NCBI GenBank assembly: GCA_905181875.1
Contig: CAJIZH010000006.1
Span: 124,001 to 188,000 of the forward strand
Source: Flavobacteriales bacterium UBA6770
GTDB taxonomy: Bacteria; Bacteroidota; Bacteroidia; Flavobacteriales_G; Salibacteraceae
DNA: 64,000 nt
Reading direction: 5' to 3'
This document shows, in pieces, positions 28,728 through 39,318 of this stretch. Under the pieces are notes generated by a model that did no database searches, was not told the origin of the DNA, and worked only from the letters and a program-made list of their open reading frames with translations. Within the stretch, counting starts at the first letter, position 1; the number at the start of each line of letters is the position of its first letter. The position numbers were made by a program, and so were the translations under genes.

Positions 28728-31043
28728 ATGAAATTATTTCTAGAAAGTATTATTACCGCTCTTGTCGTACTGTTGTTGTCATGCTTTACTGTGGAGGTTA
28801 ATGCCCAACAAGTTTTGTTGACAGACGATTTCAGCGTAGGACAGGGCAATTGGACACTCAATACTTCTGACCAAGTTAATGGTGGTTTTGCAGCAGGTGG
28901 TGGAGCAGAAAACTTGTGGGTTGTAAACAACATTTATGCAGGAAGTCAGACTGCCTTCGTTCAGCCAACGCAAAATCAGCCTGCCGGGATTCCTGGAGCA
29001 CCAAATTCGGGATACCTGCACATAGTATCACGAAATTTTTCTGCAGCAGCAGTATTAAACTGTAATTATCAGTATCAACAAAAAGTTGGAAATGAGATGT
29101 ATATGGCCAGAATGGCCAGTCCGATAAATACCACTGGTCTTAAAGATATAGAATTAAAATTTTGGTGGTTAAACTACTCTGAAGGTCCAATTTCTACTGG
29201 TAGTGCAGCTTCTGGACAAGTAGTTTACAGTACAGATGGCGGTACAACGTGGGTTCCTACAGGATTTGAAATGGCCAATGATTCAACGTGGGGTGACACG
29301 ACTTTATCACTTATATCGTTCAACAATCAAGCTACACTGAGCTTTGGTTTTCTTTTTGTAAATCCTGATACTGGAGTGGTTCCAGTCAACCGATCTGCTT
29401 TTGCAATTGATGATGTTTCCATAACAGGAGTGCCTTCTGGAACTCCAAACTCTGATTTTACTGCAAATCCAACATTGGTTTGTAAAGGTGACTGTGTTCA
29501 GTTTACCGATATTTCTACAGGAAATCCTACACAATGGAAGTGGACTTTTGGAACAGGTGGTTTAGCAGATACTTCAAATCTTCAAAATCCTAGTTTTTGT
29601 TTTCCTTCAGTAGGAACATTTTCAATTGCACTTAGGGGATCTAATTCGGCAGGTTCGGGGCTAACCACAACCAAAACTAATTACATTCAAGTGGTCGATT
29701 GTAATTCACCCCCAGATGCAAACTTTAGCATGAATGGTTCAAAATCGGGTAACATTACAATTTGTGCTGGAGATTCAATTGCGTTTAGAGATTCGAGTAC
29801 AGGTGTCATAAACACAAGATATTGGTCTTTTCCTGGTGCTCAAGATGATTCTGGAAGATGTAGGTTGAAAAATGACACTAATAAAACTGTTGGTGTGTTT
29901 TATCCATGTGCAGGTGATGGAGGTAGAGACACTTCTTACACAGCTACGTTTAATGTTTCAGGTACTGGTGGTGCTGATTTCATTACCAAAACAATTATTG
30001 TGAAAGGTTGTGTTCCTGCAAAAGCTAAAATCAAAGGGGAAAGTCAACGAAAAATTTGCGCTGAGCAATGTATTACACTCCGTTTTGACAGATCTGTAGA
30101 AGATGAGTTTTTTACTACAACGGATTCTATTGTTTGGATAATGGAAGGAATTAGAACTGATCTTTGGGATTCAAAATATTATTATTCAAATTACGGAATT
30201 AAAGCAGGAGATCCAAAATTAACTGATCCAAGCTTTGTCGACACACTATTTACAGGAGATACAGTGCGAGTTTGTTATGAAGACAGCATAGAAAATTGGA
30301 GTATTGGGATGTTAGCGTATAATGTATATGGTAAGGATTCAGTGGTATATGATGATATTATTTCAGTGATGCGTTATCCGATTGTAAATACAATTTATGA
30401 AGATTCAGCAATTGTTAGAGGACATCGAGGTTTTTTGAGCACCAAATTGGAGGGTAAAGGAGAGCGCAATTACTGCCGAAATTTAAGAGATGTTGAAAAA
30501 TTAAGAGGAGATACCAGCAGTTGTTTTAATTACTATTGGTCCTATTTAGATGAAAATGGGAAATATGTAAGAGAGGACATTGAACAATGGAACGAACGTT
30601 CAACTTTTTCTGAGCCCACCAAAGATACTTATTATTATGTAATCAAAGAGAATTATAACGGCTGTAGAGTAGTAGATTCGCTTCAAATTATTTTGAGAAA
30701 AGATGCAGCAGGTGTTCAATATTCAGTTGGTGTCCCTAGCATTTTCTCACCAGGAAGCGGAAGGTATACGAACAAGAATTTTTATGTTTTCGGAAATGGA
30801 ATCACCAAGATTAATGTGCAAATATTTAATCGTTTTGGCCAGGTGGTGTTCAGTTCGGAAAGTGTTGAGGATATTGTGATTGAAGATCCAAGTAATCAAG
30901 GTGCCAAAACGGGATGGAGAGGAACTTTTCAGAATGAATCGGGAAGGGACTTAACTCCTGGAGTTTATACCTACTTTATTCAAGTTACCCATGAAAATGG
31001 TGATTTTAAAGAATTACAAGGAAATGTTACTTTGGTGCGCTAA
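28728..31043 (+). CDS. PKD-domain protein with T9SS type B / gliding-motility-associated C-terminal domain
   Basis: PKD motif PTQWKWTFGTGGLADTSNLQNPSFCFPSVGTFSIALR; C-terminal INVQIFNRFGQVVF...TGWRGTFQNESGRDLTPGVYTYFIQVTHENGDFKELQGNVTLVR. Confidence 0.87.
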   Translation: MKLFLESIITALVVLLLSCFTVEVNAQQVLLTDDFSVGQGNWTLNTSDQVNGGFAAGGGAENLWVVNNIYAGSQTAFVQPTQNQPAGIPGAPNSGYLHIVSRNFSAAAVLNCNYQYQQKVGNEMYMARMASPINTTGLKDIELKFWWLNYSEGPISTGSAASGQVVYSTDGGTTWVPTGFEMANDSTWGDTTLSLISFNNQATLSFGFLFVNPDTGVVPVNRSAFAIDDVSITGVPSGTPNSDFTANPTLVCKGDCVQFTDISTGNPTQWKWTFGTGGLADTSNLQNPSFCFPSVGTFSIALRGSNSAGSGLTTTKTNYIQVVDCNSPPDANFSMNGSKSGNITICAGDSIAFRDSSTGVINTRYWSFPGAQDDSGRCRLKNDTNKTVGVFYPCAGDGGRDTSYTATFNVSGTGGADFITKTIIVKGCVPAKAKIKGESQRKICAEQCITLRFDRSVEDEFFTTTDSIVWIMEGIRTDLWDSKYYYSNYGIKAGDPKLTDPSFVDTLFTGDTVRVCYEDSIENWSIGMLAYNVYGKDSVVYDDIISVMRYPIVNTIYEDSAIVRGHRGFLSTKLEGKGERNYCRNLRDVEKLRGDTSSCFNYYWSYLDENGKYVREDIEQWNERSTFSEPTKDTYYYVIKENYNGCRVVDSLQIILRKDAAGVQYSVGVPSIFSPGSGRYTNKNFYVFGNGITKINVQIFNRFGQVVFSSESVEDIVIEDPSNQGAKTGWRGTFQNESGRDLTPGVYTYFIQVTHENGDFKELQGNVTLVR

Positions 31044-32105
31044 ATGAAACAATTAATGAAGAGATTATTCCTATTGCTTTCGGTAATTAGTATTTGTCTT
31101 GCTGGAGAGGCTCAAGAAGATGTGCATTTTTCTCAATTTTTTAATGCTTCACCAATATTAAACCCAGCAACATCGGGTATCTTTCATGGTAACTTGCGTT
31201 TCAATTCTCACTACCGCCAACAATGGGGCTCCATTTCGAGTCAGCCATATACCACAATGGCAGCTTCACTAGATTTACCGGTTTTAACAGATGTTACAGG
31301 TCATGATATGTTCGCAATTGGCGTATACGGAATTAAAGATGACGCAGGAATATCTCAAACAAGCACAACTAACGTTGGTTTGAACGTAAATTTCGGTAAA
31401 GCTTTTGATCCTAGTGAAACTCATTTTTTTAGCCTAGGAATGAAAGTGAATTATGGTCAAAAAGCATTGAGTTACGACGGACAATGGGGAAGTCAATGGA
31501 ATTGGCAATTGGCTACACCTGATTTTGATGTTACTGTCCCAGGAGAATATGCTGGTGAAGCAAGTGCTACATATGTTGCTGTTGGTGCTGGTTTCAATTG
31601 GTTCTATACCAATCACGATAACATAAGAGCGAATTTAGGAAGTGCTATAAACAACATTAATGGTCCTAGTGTCAATTACTTGAATAGAGATTATAGTCTG
31701 GCTAGATCACTTTATTTTCACGGAGATATTGAAATACACTCACACGCAGACAATTTTGCTGTAATACCGCGAACAATAATATTCACACAGGGCAGACAGC
31801 GTTATTTTGTTCTTGGTACTGCTTTCGATTTTGTGTTCAAGGAAGCTGGATTACATACTGGAATTACCAAAGAAATGACAATGGAATTTGGAGCTTACTT
31901 TAGATGGAAAGATGCGTTCATATTCCAAACTCAATTTAATTGGGCTGGAATGGGCGTAGGACTTAGCTATGATGTTAATATTTCTAAGCTGAATGGTGCG
32001 AGTAGAAACCTAGGTGGTTTTGAAGCATTCTTAAGTTATAAACTGGGATACAAACGTGGATTGAAAGATGGACACTCAAACGACCGTTTCGATAGTATTC
32101 ACTAA
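31044..32105 (+). CDS. PorP/SprF-family T9SS outer-membrane protein
   Basis: EDVHFSQFFNASPILNPATSGIFHGNLRFNSHYRQQWGSI signature; ATG immediately follows the T9SS type B gene stop. Confidence 0.93.
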   Translation: MKQLMKRLFLLLSVISICLAGEAQEDVHFSQFFNASPILNPATSGIFHGNLRFNSHYRQQWGSISSQPYTTMAASLDLPVLTDVTGHDMFAIGVYGIKDDAGISQTSTTNVGLNVNFGKAFDPSETHFFSLGMKVNYGQKALSYDGQWGSQWNWQLATPDFDVTVPGEYAGEASATYVAVGAGFNWFYTNHDNIRANLGSAINNINGPSVNYLNRDYSLARSLYFHGDIEIHSHADNFAVIPRTIIFTQGRQRYFVLGTAFDFVFKEAGLHTGITKEMTMEFGAYFRWKDAFIFQTQFNWAGMGVGLSYDVNISKLNGASRNLGGFEAFLSYKLGYKRGLKDGHSNDRFDSIH

Positions 32106-32120
32106 GAATTAGCGGTACTC

Positions 32121-33605
32121 TTAGTTAAATTCAAAAGCCCCAATGTCTGGCCTTGAATCTCTAACGCTTTCCTTAAGATCTGTTTTTTCCTGAAGTAGAT
32201 TAACTATTTCTATAGAGCCTTTATCAACCGCAACTGACTGCTGAAATAAACTAAAGTCTTTACCATTTTGGTTTTTATAAACCGGTAAAAAGCTATTGTC
32301 TCCAACAATTACGTTGCTTGGATTTATAATACATGCCTTGTAACGATTGGTATTAGAAGTAACTAATTCAGTTCTAATGATACAATGATCGAATAGTACG
32401 TTGTAGTTAGCAGCTGTTGAGCTGTCCAATTCTAACTCTTCTTCTTTTGAACCATAAACAATAGTATTTCCAAACCTTAAATCCAGATCAATAGCTTCCT
32501 CAGTAGAACTTCCGGTGCTGTATCTATTACTAATAAAAAGCATAGGATCTTCACGGTTAGTGCTCCAATAGTTGGCCAATGTGCTGTTTAAGAAACTCAT
32601 GGTGCCCCCTCCAGTTATAGCCACATTGTAGTTTCCCATATTGTAAACTTGAGAATTTTCCATTTCAAAATTTACATTGCGCAAGAAAACACCAATTCCT
32701 GCCATATTAGAAATCGTTGTTTTTTGAACCGTAACTTTTTCTGGAACAACATCTTGCAATTCATCAAAGGGGAGCGGTTCTACCTGTAAACCAACAAAAC
32801 CATTTTTGATGTGTGCATATTTTATAGTTGAAGCTGCACCTGTATTTATCCATATCCTGTCCCATTGACCTGCAACATCCTTAAATTCAGACTCTAACCT
32901 GTCTCCTTGGAAAACGACTTCATTACCAAGTTCTCCGTTTACATTCAAAGAAGCACCTCGATAAACCCATAAACCTGCACCTGCATGAAAGTGAATTTGG
33001 GTTCCTGCTTCAATGTTTAGTGTTAGTAAACTATCCACTAATAAATATCCATAGATCACGTGGGGTTTGTCGTTCTTCCAGTTAACCTCTAAGGAGGCAA
33101 GTTGGTCTGTTAAGTAAGAAGATACATTAGAAAAAGCAGGTAAGCCCTCAATGGACCTGTTAGGGCGATAATAATAAGCGTTTTGACCATAAGCAGTAAG
33201 TTTTACTTTCTGCTCAACACCATTTGTAATAAAAATAATGTTGTCTTCTACAAAAAATGGATTGAAAGTATTGTTAGCGTCAATAGTTACTTCTGTGAAT
33301 AAAAACAAAGAGTCTTTTGCAGGGATTACAATATCTCTTTGGTCTCCCGGAAATCCATCCAGATTGAATCTGTAAGATTTCCCAGCTAAGCCTTCCAAGC
33401 TGACAGAGGCAATAGAAATTTCCTTATCGTGGGGGTTATATATCTTAATGAATTCAGTTGCTGATCCAATACCCGTAAATACGGTATCAAATAGCACCGT
33501 TGTTTTTGAAAACTCCAAAGAACCTTCTTCTTCGAAACCTAAATTTCGTTTTTTACATGAAGTAAGCGCTGCAAAAGCCAAGATAAATAATAAGAGTTGT
33601 TTCAC
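32121..33605 (-). CDS. Lipoprotein with right-handed beta-helix-like region
   Basis: VKQLLLFILAFAALTSCKKR lipobox (GTG start); beta-helix-like repeats; DSRPDIGAFEF C-terminus. Confidence 0.75.
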   Translation of the reverse strand: MKQLLLFILAFAALTSCKKRNLGFEEEGSLEFSKTTVLFDTVFTGIGSATEFIKIYNPHDKEISIASVSLEGLAGKSYRFNLDGFPGDQRDIVIPAKDSLFLFTEVTIDANNTFNPFFVEDNIIFITNGVEQKVKLTAYGQNAYYYRPNRSIEGLPAFSNVSSYLTDQLASLEVNWKNDKPHVIYGYLLVDSLLTLNIEAGTQIHFHAGAGLWVYRGASLNVNGELGNEVVFQGDRLESEFKDVAGQWDRIWINTGAASTIKYAHIKNGFVGLQVEPLPFDELQDVVPEKVTVQKTTISNMAGIGVFLRNVNFEMENSQVYNMGNYNVAITGGGTMSFLNSTLANYWSTNREDPMLFISNRYSTGSSTEEAIDLDLRFGNTIVYGSKEEELELDSSTAANYNVLFDHCIIRTELVTSNTNRYKACIINPSNVIVGDNSFLPVYKNQNGKDFSLFQQSVAVDKGSIEIVNLLQEKTDLKESVRDSRPDIGAFEFN

Positions 33606-33701
33606 ACTGCAAAAATATCCAATTAGGAATCTAATAGTTATCACCAAAAACACCTTTATGACTTTTTTATTGTTCTGTCTTTTTTTAGATTTAAAAATCC
33701 C

Positions 33702-33709
33702 TATTTTTG
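33702..33709 (+). promoter_or_regulatory. Bacteroidota -7 like element TATTTTTG upstream of rpmE2
   Basis: Matches TAnnTTTG; followed by a 33-nt putative leader. Confidence 0.45.
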
Positions 33710-33742
33710 CAGCCCGAATTAATAAGCGAAGAAACTAAAGAA

Positions 33743-33997
33743 ATGAAAAAAGATATTCACCCAGATAGTTACCGTCCAGTTGTTTTTAAAGATATGTCTA
33801 ATGATTTTATGTTCATTGGTAGATCTACTACTGTAACAAGCGATACTGTTGCTTGGGAAGATGGAACGGAGTATCCACTAATTAAATGTGAAATTACATC
33901 TAAGTCTCACCCCTTTTACACAGGCAAAATGCAGTTTGTTGATACTGCGGGTAGAGTTGATAAGTTCAAAACTCGTTACGCAAAATTCAAGAAGTAA
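33743..33997 (+). CDS. rpmE2: 50S ribosomal protein L31 type B
   Basis: [29 protein letters not shown]...[26 protein letters not shown]. Confidence 0.96.
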   Translation: MKKDIHPDSYRPVVFKDMSNDFMFIGRSTTVTSDTVAWEDGTEYPLIKCEITSKSHPFYTGKMQFVDTAGRVDKFKTRYAKFKK

Positions 33998-34027
33998 TTC
34001 TGCTAAGGAAGTTTTATAAATATTTAA

Positions 34028-34058
34028 AGCCTCTCGATTCTTCGAGAGGCTTTTTTTT
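34028..34058 (+). terminator. Rho-independent terminator after rpmE2
   Basis: agcctctcga-ttc-ttcgagaggct-tttttt. Confidence 0.92.
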
Positions 34059-34086
34059 GCCCTAATTTCGAAAAAAAGAATTGAAT

Positions 34087-35265
34087 ATGAATCTTATTTT
34101 TTTTGATAACAAAAGTCACGAAACCCTTCTTCCGCTCACCTATACCAGACCTGCAGCAGATCTTCGCATAGGGATTTTGAAAATTTCGGAAAAATGGGAA
34201 AAAATTTCAGGAGGAGTTACCGCGGGCTACGTTTCTCAAGTGCACTTATCTAAAAAGTATAGTATCCCCGTGAAAGCGGATTTATATTTAGCATCGAATG
34301 TAATTCCAGAGCATTATTTAATGGCTGAAATAAAAGCACTCTCTATCGGTCAAAAATTGGAATCTTTTGGAAATTGTATTGCTTTTAAGTCAACACAATG
34401 TTTTCTTGACTTATCAGAATTGAATGAAGCGCTCGCAAATGCTGAGCCGATAGAATCAGACTCAACTCCAATTTCGGTTTCCAATGCGATTGATATTTTT
34501 AAGCATAATGGCGACCAGATTCAAAAAGATATTAATGCATTGAAGCTGGAGACGGTCAGTTCTTATGGCGCATACAATACGCTAATTGGAAGTCAATTCT
34601 ATATCGATTCAACGGTTAAAATGGAGGGAGTTACCTTAAACTCTACTGAAGGACCAATTTATTTGGGTAAAGATGTTGAAGTAATGGAAGGGTCTGTAAT
34701 TAGAGGACCATTTGCGGCTTTAGAACATTCAACAGTCAAGATGGCTTCGAAAATATATGGTGATACCACAATAGGTCCACATTGTAAAGTTGGAGGAGAG
34801 GTAAGCAATTCTGTTTTTTACGGTTACTCGAATAAAGGTCATGATGGATTTTTAGGAAACTCTATAATTGGTGAATGGTGTAATTTAGGAGCTGATACAA
34901 ATAGTAGCAACTTAAAAAATAATTATTCAAATGTTTCGGTTTGGAATTACAGTACCGAATCAATTGAACATACCAATGAGATATTTGTTGGCTTAATTAT
35001 GGGCGACCATAGTAAGACAGGAATTAACACCATGTTGAACACTGGAACTGTCGTTGGCGTATCGGCCAATATTTATGGTGGTGATTTTCCACCCAAATTT
35101 ATACCTTCTTTTTCTTGGGGTGGTTCGTCTGGATTCCAGACTTTCAATTTTGAAAAAGCAAAAGAAGTAGCCAATAAAATGATGCAGCGTAGAGGTTTGT
35201 ATTTAACTGACGAAGAGTCTTCAATTTTAGAATTTGCATACAAATCTGACAGTAAATTCCGCTAA
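34087..35265 (+). CDS. GlmU-like putative sugar nucleotidyltransferase
   Basis: LLPLTYTRPAADLRIGILKI; C-terminal left-handed beta-helix pattern (VEVMEGSVIRGPFAALEHSTVKMASKIYGDTTIGPHCKVGGEV). Confidence 0.85.
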   Translation: MNLIFFDNKSHETLLPLTYTRPAADLRIGILKISEKWEKISGGVTAGYVSQVHLSKKYSIPVKADLYLASNVIPEHYLMAEIKALSIGQKLESFGNCIAFKSTQCFLDLSELNEALANAEPIESDSTPISVSNAIDIFKHNGDQIQKDINALKLETVSSYGAYNTLIGSQFYIDSTVKMEGVTLNSTEGPIYLGKDVEVMEGSVIRGPFAALEHSTVKMASKIYGDTTIGPHCKVGGEVSNSVFYGYSNKGHDGFLGNSIIGEWCNLGADTNSSNLKNNYSNVSVWNYSTESIEHTNEIFVGLIMGDHSKTGINTMLNTGTVVGVSANIYGGDFPPKFIPSFSWGGSSGFQTFNFEKAKEVANKMMQRRGLYLTDEESSILEFAYKSDSKFR

Positions 35266-35348
35266 TAAGCCGCTGGCATAAACCTTGACTTTTATCAATT
35301 GAAGCTGTATTTATATTAAATACTGCCTTTTTGACTTAAAACGAATAC

Positions 35349-37790
35349 ATGAACAATACCTTCGAATTACATAGCCTAATGGACGCAATGGATGACTCAG
35401 GCGAGTTTATTCCATTGCTTTCGCAAGAGGACGAAGATTTAATGAATAAAGAAAACCTTCCTGAAAACCTGCCAATATTACCGCTTCGTAATACGGTTCT
35501 TTTTCCAGGAGTAGTTATTCCGATTACTGTAGGACGAGATAAGTCTATCAAACTGGTGAAAGATGCCTACGCTAGCGATAAAACGATTGGAGTAATTGCC
35601 CAGAAAGACCAAAATATCGAAGACCCCTCTTTTGAGCATTTGAATAACATAGGAACTGTTGCACGTATTCTTAAAATGCTTAGGATGCCTGATGGTAATA
35701 CGACCATAATCATTCAAGGAAAACAAAAGTTCGAATTGGAAGAATTGGTTCAAGAAGAGCCTTATATCAGAGCAAAAGTTAAGTCGGTTGATCAGATTTT
35801 TCCTAAAAAGAAGGATGATAAATTTGAAGGCTTAGTTACTTCAGTAAAGGATTTGGCGCTCGAAATTATAGAGAAATCACCAGAGATTCCGACGGAAGCT
35901 AACATCGCAATTAGGAATATAGAAAGTCCAAATTTTTTGTTGAACTTCATCTCTTCCAATATGAATGCTGGGGTAGAAGAGAAGCAAAACATTTTAGACG
36001 AAGCTGACTTTACTGAGCGAGCCAATCGTGTAATGCGCTATATGACCAAAGAACTCCAAATGTTGGATATCAAAAACGATATTCAAAGCAAAGTTCGAGT
36101 TGATATTGACAAACAGCAACGTGAGTTTTTCTTGCAACAGCAAATGAAAACGATTCAGGAGGAATTAGGTGGAAACCCAGTTACTGAAGAAATTAATGAG
36201 TTGTCTGAACGTGCTGAGAAGAAAAAGTGGGGAAAGGAAACGGAAGAACGCTTTCAAAAAGAATTAGATAAGTTAGAACGCATCAACCCACAGAGTATGG
36301 AATATTCTGTTCAACTCAGTTATATTGAGTTGTTATTGGATTTACCTTGGAATGAGTTCTCTATCGATTCTTTTGATTTAAATAAAGCACGAAAAGTGTT
36401 AGATCGAGATCATTATGGTCTTGAAAAGATTAAGGATAGAATTATTGAGCACATCGCTGTCCTGAAGTTAAAGGGAAATATGAAATCTCCTATTCTATGT
36501 TTTGCTGGCCCTCCAGGAGTGGGAAAAACCTCTTTAGGAAGATCTATTGCTGAGGCAATTGGTCGTCAATACGTCCGTATCTCATTAGGCGGGTTGCGAG
36601 ACGAAGCAGAATTACGCGGACACAGAAAAACCTATATAGGTGCAATGCCGGGTCGAATTATTCAAAACTTGAAAAAGGCCGAAAAGTCGAATCCAGTTTT
36701 TATTCTCGACGAGATTGATAAAGTAGGAACGGGACATCAAGGTGACCCTTCTTCAGCTTTATTAGAAATACTTGATCCTGAGCAAAACAATTCGTTTTAC
36801 GATAATTACGTTGAAATGGATTACGACCTCTCTAACGTTATGTTTATTGCTACTGCAAACGATTTAGGCAATGTGCAGCCAGCACTAAGAGACAGAATGG
36901 AGATTATTAACCTTACAGGCTACACTGTAGAAGAAAAGGTTGAAATAGCAACGAAACACCTTTTGCCAAAGCAATTGAAAAGCCACGGAATGAAAAAGTC
37001 CGATGTAAAGCTTTCTAAGAAAGTGTTAGAGGCATTAGTTGAAGGCTATACTAGAGAATCTGGAGTTCGCGCATTAGAGAAAAAAGTTGCTCAGGTGGTA
37101 AGAAAGGTTGCTACTAAAGTGGCTATGGAAGAAACCTTTGATCCTATCATAACATTAGATCAGTTGAACGATTTACTAGGCCCTGGAATTCCTAAAGAAA
37201 AATACGAAAATAACGATATCGCAGGAGTTGTAACGGGCTTGGCTTGGACTTCTGTTGGTGGAGATATTCTGTTTATTGAATCTTCAATAACTCCAGGAAA
37301 AGGAAAGTTAACGCTTACAGGAAACTTGGGTGACGTGATGAAAGAAAGTGCTGTAATTGCTTTGGAGTACTTAAAAGCGCACGCACATTTTATTGGATTA
37401 AAACCAGAATTGTTTGAGCGTTATAACGTTCATATTCACGTGCCTGAAGGAGCAACACCAAAGGATGGCCCATCGGCGGGGATTACCATGTTGACTTCGT
37501 TAGCCTCCTTGTTTACGCAGCGAAAAGTAAAATCTAAATTGGCAATGACCGGCGAGATTACTTTACGTGGTCGAGTATTGCCAGTTGGTGGAATTAAAGA
37601 AAAGATTCTTGCTGCTAAAAGGGCAAATATTAAAGATATTATCTTGTGTAAAGACAATGAAAAAGACATTTTAGAGATTAATGAGAAGTACTTGAAAGGA
37701 CTTACGTTTAATTATGTTACCTCTATGAAAGAAGTGTTGGAAAAAGCGTTGCTTTCTGCAAAGGTGCCTGATGCGATAGAGGTTAAGTAG
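35349..37790 (+). CDS. lon: ATP-dependent protease La
   Basis: GPPGVGKTSLGRSIAEA Walker A; catalytic region PEGATPKDGPSAGITM; LPVGGIKEKILAAKRA. Confidence 0.98.
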   Translation: MNNTFELHSLMDAMDDSGEFIPLLSQEDEDLMNKENLPENLPILPLRNTVLFPGVVIPITVGRDKSIKLVKDAYASDKTIGVIAQKDQNIEDPSFEHLNNIGTVARILKMLRMPDGNTTIIIQGKQKFELEELVQEEPYIRAKVKSVDQIFPKKKDDKFEGLVTSVKDLALEIIEKSPEIPTEANIAIRNIESPNFLLNFISSNMNAGVEEKQNILDEADFTERANRVMRYMTKELQMLDIKNDIQSKVRVDIDKQQREFFLQQQMKTIQEELGGNPVTEEINELSERAEKKKWGKETEERFQKELDKLERINPQSMEYSVQLSYIELLLDLPWNEFSIDSFDLNKARKVLDRDHYGLEKIKDRIIEHIAVLKLKGNMKSPILCFAGPPGVGKTSLGRSIAEAIGRQYVRISLGGLRDEAELRGHRKTYIGAMPGRIIQNLKKAEKSNPVFILDEIDKVGTGHQGDPSSALLEILDPEQNNSFYDNYVEMDYDLSNVMFIATANDLGNVQPALRDRMEIINLTGYTVEEKVEIATKHLLPKQLKSHGMKKSDVKLSKKVLEALVEGYTRESGVRALEKKVAQVVRKVATKVAMEETFDPIITLDQLNDLLGPGIPKEKYENNDIAGVVTGLAWTSVGGDILFIESSITPGKGKLTLTGNLGDVMKESAVIALEYLKAHAHFIGLKPELFERYNVHIHVPEGATPKDGPSAGITMLTSLASLFTQRKVKSKLAMTGEITLRGRVLPVGGIKEKILAAKRANIKDIILCKDNEKDILEINEKYLKGLTFNYVTSMKEVLEKALLSAKVPDAIEVK

Positions 37791-37836
37791 TTTGTAATAA
37801 TTTTTACTAATCTGTAAAGGTTGTTTCATAACGCAA

Positions 37837-37900
37837 GTCATTCCCGCGAATGTGGGAATCTGTCGATCCTGTTTTAGATTCTCGCCTTCGCAGGAATGAC
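37837..37900. repeat. Palindromic intergenic repeat (GTCATTCCCGCGAATGTGGGAATCT ... AGATTCTCGCCTTCGCAGGAATGAC)
   Basis: Two imperfect 25-nt arms in inverted orientation separated by 14 nt. Confidence 0.85.
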
Positions 37901-37939
37901 GATAATTAAAGAATGTCAGGTTTATTTAATAACAAGGAA

Positions 37940-39199
37940 ATGGAGCAAAAAATTCTAATAAAGAACATTAAAGAATTAGCTTTTATTCAAGAAGAAGGTG
38001 ATATTCGCAAACGTTTGTCGGGTTCTGAAATGAATGAATGCACCTCTATTTTGAACGCTTGGTTGGCAGTTGAAAACGACATTATTGTTGGATTTGGTGC
38101 AATGGATGACTGGGAAGGAATTACCGATTGGACAAACCTTAAAATTATTGATGCAAGAGACAAAATTGTTTTGCCAACTTTTTGCGATTCACATTCACAC
38201 ATAGTTTATGCCGGTAACAGAGAAGGCGAATGGGTGGATAGACTAAATGGATTGTCTTATCAAGAAATTGCCAATAATGGCGGTGGAATTACCAATTCAG
38301 CTCTCAAGTTACGCGAAGCTTCCGAAGACGAATTGTACTATCAGGCCTTAACCCGAGCCAAGGAAGTTATCTCTACTGGAACAGGCGCTTTAGAGATTAA
38401 AAGTGGTTACGGTTTGAGTTTAGAAAGTGAGCTTAAAATACTGCGAGTTATTAAGCGTCTAAAAGAGAATACTGACCTTACAATAAAATCTACTTTATTG
38501 GCGGCACATGCAGTTCCGCCAGAGTTTAAAGGCGATAAGTTAGGGTATATTGATCTGATAATTAATGAAATAATCCCTCAGGTTACTAAAGAAGGGTTGG
38601 CAGATTACATTGATGTTTTTTGCGAAAAAGGCTATTTCGATAATGATGATACGCGCCGAATTTTAAAAGCAGGAGCAGCGTATGGACTCACTTCAAAATT
38701 CCATGTAAATCAATTTACAATTTCGGGTGGTGTGCAAGTGGGCATTGACGAAAATGCACTTTCTGTAGATCACTTGGAAGTATTGGCCGATGAAGAAATT
38801 ACAGCTTTAAAAGGCGTTTCGACTATAGCAACACTGTTGCCTTCTTGTTCGTTTTTTTTAGAGATTCCTTATTCTCCAGTACGTAAAATGATTGACGAAG
38901 GATTGCCAGTGGCTCTAGCAACGGATTTTAACCCAGGTTCAACACCTTCAGGAAATATTCCATTTGTAATGTCTTTGGCATGTGTTAAAATGAAAATGAA
39001 GCCTAATGAGGCGTTCAATGCCTCGCTGAGAAATGGTGCTTATGCAATGGACTTATCTGAAAGTCATGGCTCAATTGCAGTCGGTAAAAAAGCCAATTTG
39101 ATTATTACTAAACCAATCCCTTCTTATTCCTACATTCCATACAGTTTTGGTTCAAATTGTATCGAGTCTGTCATTCTTAATGGGAAAGTGCAGTTTTAG
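37940..39199 (+). CDS. hutI: Imidazolonepropionase
   Basis: LPTFCDSHSHIVYAGNREGEWVDRL, HAVPPEF, ALATDFNPGSTPSGN. Confidence 0.95.
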   Translation: MEQKILIKNIKELAFIQEEGDIRKRLSGSEMNECTSILNAWLAVENDIIVGFGAMDDWEGITDWTNLKIIDARDKIVLPTFCDSHSHIVYAGNREGEWVDRLNGLSYQEIANNGGGITNSALKLREASEDELYYQALTRAKEVISTGTGALEIKSGYGLSLESELKILRVIKRLKENTDLTIKSTLLAAHAVPPEFKGDKLGYIDLIINEIIPQVTKEGLADYIDVFCEKGYFDNDDTRRILKAGAAYGLTSKFHVNQFTISGGVQVGIDENALSVDHLEVLADEEITALKGVSTIATLLPSCSFFLEIPYSPVRKMIDEGLPVALATDFNPGSTPSGNIPFVMSLACVKMKMKPNEAFNASLRNGAYAMDLSESHGSIAVGKKANLIITKPIPSYSYIPYSFGSNCIESVILNGKVQF

Positions 39200-39318
39200 A
39201 CGAGTGTTTATTTTTATAACTACAATCTTATTTCCACACCTCATTCCTGTCTAGGCAGTATTCGGTGCTTCATAGAATACATACATTTCACTCTAAGAAA
39301 GTTTAAAACCTTATTGGC

